From positions 1,164,627-1,228,626 of the forward strand of contig NW_025317348.1 of assembly GCF_018873765.1 (NCBI RefSeq): DNA of 64,000 nucleotides. The letters are read 5' to 3'. The notes beneath the pieces were generated by a model. It saw nothing but the letters and a program-made list of their open reading frames with translations. It had not been told where the DNA came from and searched no databases. How positions within the stretch are numbered: the stretch's first letter is position 1; the number at the start of each line of letters is the position of its first letter. This document shows, in pieces, positions 59,545 to 64,000 of this stretch. Made by a program: the position numbers and the translations under genes. The stretch comes from Telopea speciosissima. Its lineage: Eukaryota > Streptophyta > Magnoliopsida > Proteales > Proteaceae.

Positions 59545-62500
59545 TTAATTTCCTAATGCTAATGGAAGGCTAGGTGAGGTATTACGACCGTTCAGGCGAT
59601 CAGAGGCGATCAGTAGTGTTGTGTTCTTATAAAGGAAATTCCATTGACAAGGTGGAAGGAAGGGCGGTGGGTGGGTGACGGCTAGGACTGGTGGTTGTGT
59701 TAAGTATTGCTTGATGCTCTTGAACGCGTTGTCACAGGCTTGATCCCATACGAAATCGATCCCTTTCATCATTAGGCGTGAAAACGGTTGACACCTTCCT
59801 GATAGGTTTGAGATGAATCTTCTGATGTAGGATAAAAAAACCTTGTAGCCGTTTGAGTTCCCGGAGGTTAGTTGGTGGTTTCATTTCAAGGATGGCTTTA
59901 GTTTTGGCTGGGTCAACTGTGATTCCATCTTTTGTAATAACAAACCCCAAGAACTTTCCAGTTACTACCCCCATAAAGAATTTGAGGTCTGTCGAGCCTC
60001 ATGTTGTGCTTTCGAAGTATCTCGAAGACCCTTCGTAGATCTGCGAGGTGATCTTCTTTCTTTCTGCTTTTAACTGCGAGGTCATCCACGTAACACTCTA
60101 CTGTTTTATGTTGTTGATCTCGAAATATCTGCATCATAGCCCGTTGGTAGGTGGCACCAGCATTTTTGAGACCGAATGGCATCACCGTATAGCAGTACGT
60201 ACCGAATGGAGTTCTAAAGGACGTGTGCCTTTCGTCGTCTGGATCCATTTGGATTTGGTTATACCCAGACAAGCCATCCATGAAAGACATCTGTTCATAT
60301 CCGCAGGTATTGTCTATCATGATTTCCGTGATCGGCAGAGTAAGCAAGCTACCTTAGGGAATGCGTTATTCAGGTCTCTGAAGTCAATGCAAACCCGAAT
60401 CTGCCCGTTCTTCTTGGTCACTGAGACAATGTTTGCCAACCAATCGGGATCTTTCTCTTCTCTTATGAAACCCACATCCTTTAATTTCTGTACTTATTTA
60501 TAAATCTTCTCCATGAGGAGTGGATGAAAGCGTCGTTGCGCTTGCTTGAAGGGCTTAGCATCTGGTTTGATATGTTGCCTGTGGACGGCGATTTCAGGGT
60601 CTAGCCCAGGCATCTCAGCGTAACTCCAGGCAAATATGTCCAAGTATTCCTTAAGGAGCTGGACGTATTGTTCAGCTTCCTCTGATGATAGGCTGGCACT
60701 TAGGAAGATTGGGCGAGGGTCGCCTTCCGTTCCCAGGTCAACCTGTCGAACTTCATCATCTGTGGGTGGTACTGGTTTCAGGTTCTCTCGAGGGGCTCGA
60801 AGAGCGGGTCATCTTCCCAAGTCATGATTTCTTGCCCATCTTCTTCGACTGAAACCATATTTGCAGTTACTACCCGAAAATAATCTTCCTCGGGCTCTGT
60901 CAGGAACCCGTCAATCTCGCTCCAGTCTATTTCTGGGTCTTCCTCTTCTAACCAGTGCGGGCAATTGTGTCCACAATGATTCTTTGAGCAGAACGACACG
61001 GCCATTTGAGTTGGGAGCGTGATTCGGTGAGCAGTTGCGACTCATCAATTGGCCATCTTTCTTGGAGTTCTCCAACCTTAGTTTGGTTTTGCCTCTCTAT
61101 TAGCCTCTCTTCATTTCCCGGAGGCGTCGATGGCTTCGCTGTGGTACAGTTTACAGCTAAAGGGAACAAGTCGGGTATGCTTATATTCGAATCCCAACTT
61201 TCTGTGTAAGAGGACTCTCGATCTGTTTCTTCTTCATACTTCTTCGGGGAAGGGAGGTCAAGCGGCAGATCTCCCAAACCATGAGGAGAGAGACCCAGCC
61301 TCCGATCTTCTAACCAATCTTCTTTCTGCCTTTTCGTCATGTAAGGCTCACTACGTGAGTCCTGTATGCCCCGGCCGTTGTGGAATCCATCAGGCTCGCT
61401 TTAACTGACGCCCATCTTCCTCATCATTGTCTTGACCGTATCATTGAATGTTTCGACATTTGGAACACCATCTGAGACAATTGGCCCTGGTGGTGGTGGA
61501 GGTAGATACGGACCCCTGTAGAACAGGATCTCATCATTCTTGTTCTTCGCCGGCACTGTAAAGAATGCCCCATTCGGGTCTTCGATGTCCTGAGCATGCT
61601 GCAATGTTGGGATAGGCACTTAGACTTAAGTGTCGCAGAAGTATGCTTCTCGGACTCGAGCCAATTCTTCTTCGTTATCAGATGAGGCATCTTCTACCAC
61701 TATACTAATTACATGTGACTGCACATTGTCTTCATACGTGCCATTTTCAAAAAACGATGACCCCTCAGATTCTGAGCTTATCATGTCCGAATGAGTAGGC
61801 TGGTACCCCAATCCGGTAAAGTTGTGTAATCCCTGATCAGTGGTGAACCAAGTTGATTCCATGACTTTCCTCGTGACTGATTCTAGTGGTGCCAAGATTC
61901 CTTCGCCTTTCCCAAGCACGCATGGGTTGGAGAAGTCGTAGCCCATTTCCGACATCATTCTTCTTACTTCTGTTTTGAAGTTATGGAATTCCGGCTTCCG
62001 CTTGACGGTGAGGGCGCCGCATGTTGGTCTCGTGAAGAGCCAGATGTTCTCACAAAAGTGACAGCTCCTTGTGACAATAATGTACTGTCTGGCATACTTT
62101 GCGCAACCATGTTCACCGTCTATCTATTGGCCCTGTTGTTGGCAAGAGGGTTTGGTACGTCGTTAACCTTGTACTTACCCGACTTAGGCTTTGGCTGAAT
62201 TGTTTTGTCATTGATGAAGACCATGTACTTCTTCTGCCTCACCTCCGGTTTGCGAGCGATCACAAGTTCGGGATTTGTGTCCTCTTCGGCTTCTGCCTCT
62301 TGCTCGTACATCAACGCATCGGCGCAGTGCGATTCAGAGGCTCTGAATGGCCTCTTTTCTGCGAAGACCTTATGCACTTTCCCTTCTTCCCCAACATATT
62401 TAAAACATTGGTGGAGTGTAGAGGGGACCACCAGATTTTCATGGATCCAGGGTCGTCCTAATAGTAGATTGTAGGACGTGTCGGTTTCAATGACATAGCA

Positions 62501-62790
62501 GGTAACTTGGGACTGACGGCTCCCTAGCTGGCACTTCAGTCGGATCTTTCCAATTGCTTTTCGGGTATTAGCATCATACCTACGGGATAGTGATGTTGGT
62601 GTAGCTCATTTGGTTAGCAGGGATTTCGAGGAAGGCGAGTGCTTTCAGCGGCATGACATTTACTGCCGATCCCGGATCAACTTGCACACGGGGTAATGGT
62701 GCTTCTCCGATGTACCCAGTATGATATAACGGGCGATTGTGCTTTGCCCTGCCGAGCAGCATGTCCTCTTCCGTGAACGTAATGGAAAGA
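59545..62790 (-). mobile_element. Ty3/gypsy (Tat-like) retrotransposon fossil, protease to RNase H
   Basis: Minus-strand reading gives, in order, a protease region with VQVDPGSAVNVMPLKAL and SYNLLLGRPWIHE (about 62470-62760) and an acidic linker. The reverse transcriptase follows, with KKNGQIRVCIDFRDLN, YEQMSFMDGLSGYNQIQM, TPFGTYCYTVMPFGLKNA and ECYVDDLAVKS (about 59910-60470). FLGFVITKDGITVDPAKTKA and the start of the RNase H region come last. This fits the plant Tat branch. It is broken, with more than five breaks, and lacks both long terminal repeats. It is the largest nuclear-derived piece in the window. Confidence 0.9.
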
Positions 62791-63400
62791 CGTGTATACT
62801 CCTAAAGACGTGTATACCCCAAAAGGGTACTTAGAGGTTTTCGGCCTCAAGGGCGTGTCCAATGTTGAGATAGAGGAGAGTTTTACCCAGATCTCACAAT
62901 GGAGTGAGAATAGCCTTTCCATTCCTACGCTAAACTCCAAGAAGCTGAAAAGCTTTCTGGATACAAATTCGTGCATCTTGGAGCACTGCAAGTGGGTATC
63001 TCGCCTTTCACTCGTAAAGGTTTAAAGAAGCAAATGCTACCTTGCGTGTGTTCTAGACTGTCGCCACCGTCAGTTTTCCGATGCCTTGATTGGCGCGATC
63101 TCTGCATCCCTTGACGATGGACGTATTTATTTCGCTGTTTTTCCAAACTTCCCTGTGTCTCTGACCGACCCACATCTAAACGAAGTCTTAAGGATTCAAC
63201 TGTTGACCGAAGGTTTCGATATGATCGAAGGATCGGTTAATGACGCTTTGTATTGGCGTGTATGTTTCCGTGTGGTTAATACTCTATACCCGGCCACACT
63301 CTTCACGCTTTGACGCAGTTTATTTCCAAAGCTCCTCAACTATACCCAGGCAGACGATCTATCTCCATGATGCAGCGTCGCGTGGTGGAGAAGGAGACGA
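62790..63400 (+). mobile_element. Fossil of a plant-virus 30K-type movement protein
   Basis: Plus-strand reading gives a pattern of the 30K movement-protein superfamily: FVHLGALQVGISPFTRKG, then LDCRHRQFSDALIGA with the family's conserved Asp, GRIYFAVFPNFPVSLTDPHL, EGFDMIEGS and YWRVCFRVVNTLYPATL. The best resemblance by eye is to movement proteins of plant reverse-transcribing or related viruses. It is broken, with a few breaks, and no capsid or polymerase of the same virus is evident. It abuts the Ty3 fossil on its left, on the opposite strand. The family call is by motif memory only. Confidence 0.5.
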
Positions 63401-64000
63401 AAAGGACAAAAACCTCTTCAGGATCCCCTCAAAGGAAGATTGAAAAGTCGCTAAAGGCGTAACGCAGGATGCAGCTCCTGCGTGAGCATAAAGAGTATCT
63501 CAACGACCCTCGAAGGGAACAATGACTAAAATCTTTCCCTGAAGACGTTCGGAAGCAGATACGAGATGAGTGGCTATCGTCTCGTGAAAACTCAGGTTTG
63601 GAACCCTCTTGGACTACGTGTACATGAGGGGGCCTGTCAGGGCCCACAAACCAAGTAGCTAAGAGCGCCTGAGGGACGAGAGAGCCGAGTCAACGGCTTT
63701 CCCACCCTTTGATTCAATAAAGATTGATGGTGACGAAAGGTTCGTAGCTTCACCACTCGTCTCAACGGATAAAGGTGATCAGTCTTCGCTTCATCAACAA
63801 TGAAATTGGGCGAACACTACGCTACAAGCCCTTGACCAATTGGACCCGATTTTAGGATATTTTCTCTTTAAAAGCAAGTATCGAGGCTATTCGGGTTGCC
63901 AAACCGGTAAAGAGTGGCTTCTTTTTGAAAAAAGAAGGAGCTCCGTAGGAGCAGGAAAAGAGCTAATGGAGATAGATGAAGATGCAGTAAGACAACAGGA
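63401..64000. other. Right end of window, no gene recognised
   Basis: Basic, Lys/Arg-rich readings continue on the plus strand to about 63600 and may belong to the same fossil as the movement protein. Nothing is assignable beyond that. Confidence 0.35.

Overview
This window is plant (angiosperm) mitochondrial DNA. The evidence is a sparse set of native mitochondrial genes (rps4, rps19, nad3-rps12, nad1 exon a with an ACG start, trnG-GCC and trnI-CAU) scattered through long non-coding DNA. Pieces of plastid DNA, nuclear-type retroelements and a linear-plasmid polymerase fragment are embedded in it. The reading frames carry Pro, Ser, Arg and Thr codons where these proteins normally have Leu, Phe, Trp and Met, the usual sign of C-to-U RNA editing. 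A short rps4 amino end hints weakly at a monocot. I cannot name a species.

Layout. 1-3210 is a plastid insert with the rps3-rpl16-rpl14-rps8 ribosomal-protein cluster, decayed except for rpl16 exon 2. 3640-8200 holds a Ty3 integrase fossil, native trnG-GCC and a Ty1/copia fossil. 8200-12135 is a patchwork of palindromic repeats, a quasi-coding Val/Asp/Pro-rich tract and a second Ty3 fossil. rps4 lies at 12761-13840, trnI-CAU at 17673, and rps19 (with a 26-nt stump of rps3) at 20843. The nad3-rps12 pair is at 22292-23074. 23716-30460 has no recognisable gene. 30461-31723 is the amino-terminal exonuclease half of a protein-primed family B DNA polymerase of mitochondrial linear-plasmid type. 32836-36765 holds two plastid inserts (psbB; trnS-GGA plus rps4) separated by a LINE fragment. 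37425-53300 is almost gene-free and contains several tracts of degenerate repetition. nad1 exon a with the 5' half of a trans-spliced group II intron sits at 53320-53963, just below a tandem stem-loop. 54868-56310 is a psbC-psbD plastid insert. 59545-62790 is a third Ty3 fossil, and 62790-63400 looks like a fossil of a plant-virus 30K-type movement protein.

The most unusual signal is a family of short, GC-rich, partly palindromic modules. They recur at about fifteen places, in both orientations and in shuffled order. They often lie exactly at the edges of foreign segments (Ty3 edge at 11985, copia edge at 8200, psbD insert edge at 56310) and beside trnG, trnI and rps4. They make near-perfect long hairpins (8760-8818), tandem arrays (23562-23649, 57538-57603) and exact dispersed pairs: 96 bp direct, 75 bp inverted and 59 bp direct. 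This resembles the GC clusters and double-hairpin elements of fungal and algal mitochondria more than ordinary plant mitochondrial repeats, and it is the best candidate here for an undescribed element.

The native genes serve two systems: the small ribosomal subunit (rps4, rps12, rps19) with two tRNAs, and respiratory complex I (nad1, nad3). About 6 kb, a tenth of the window, is plastid-derived.
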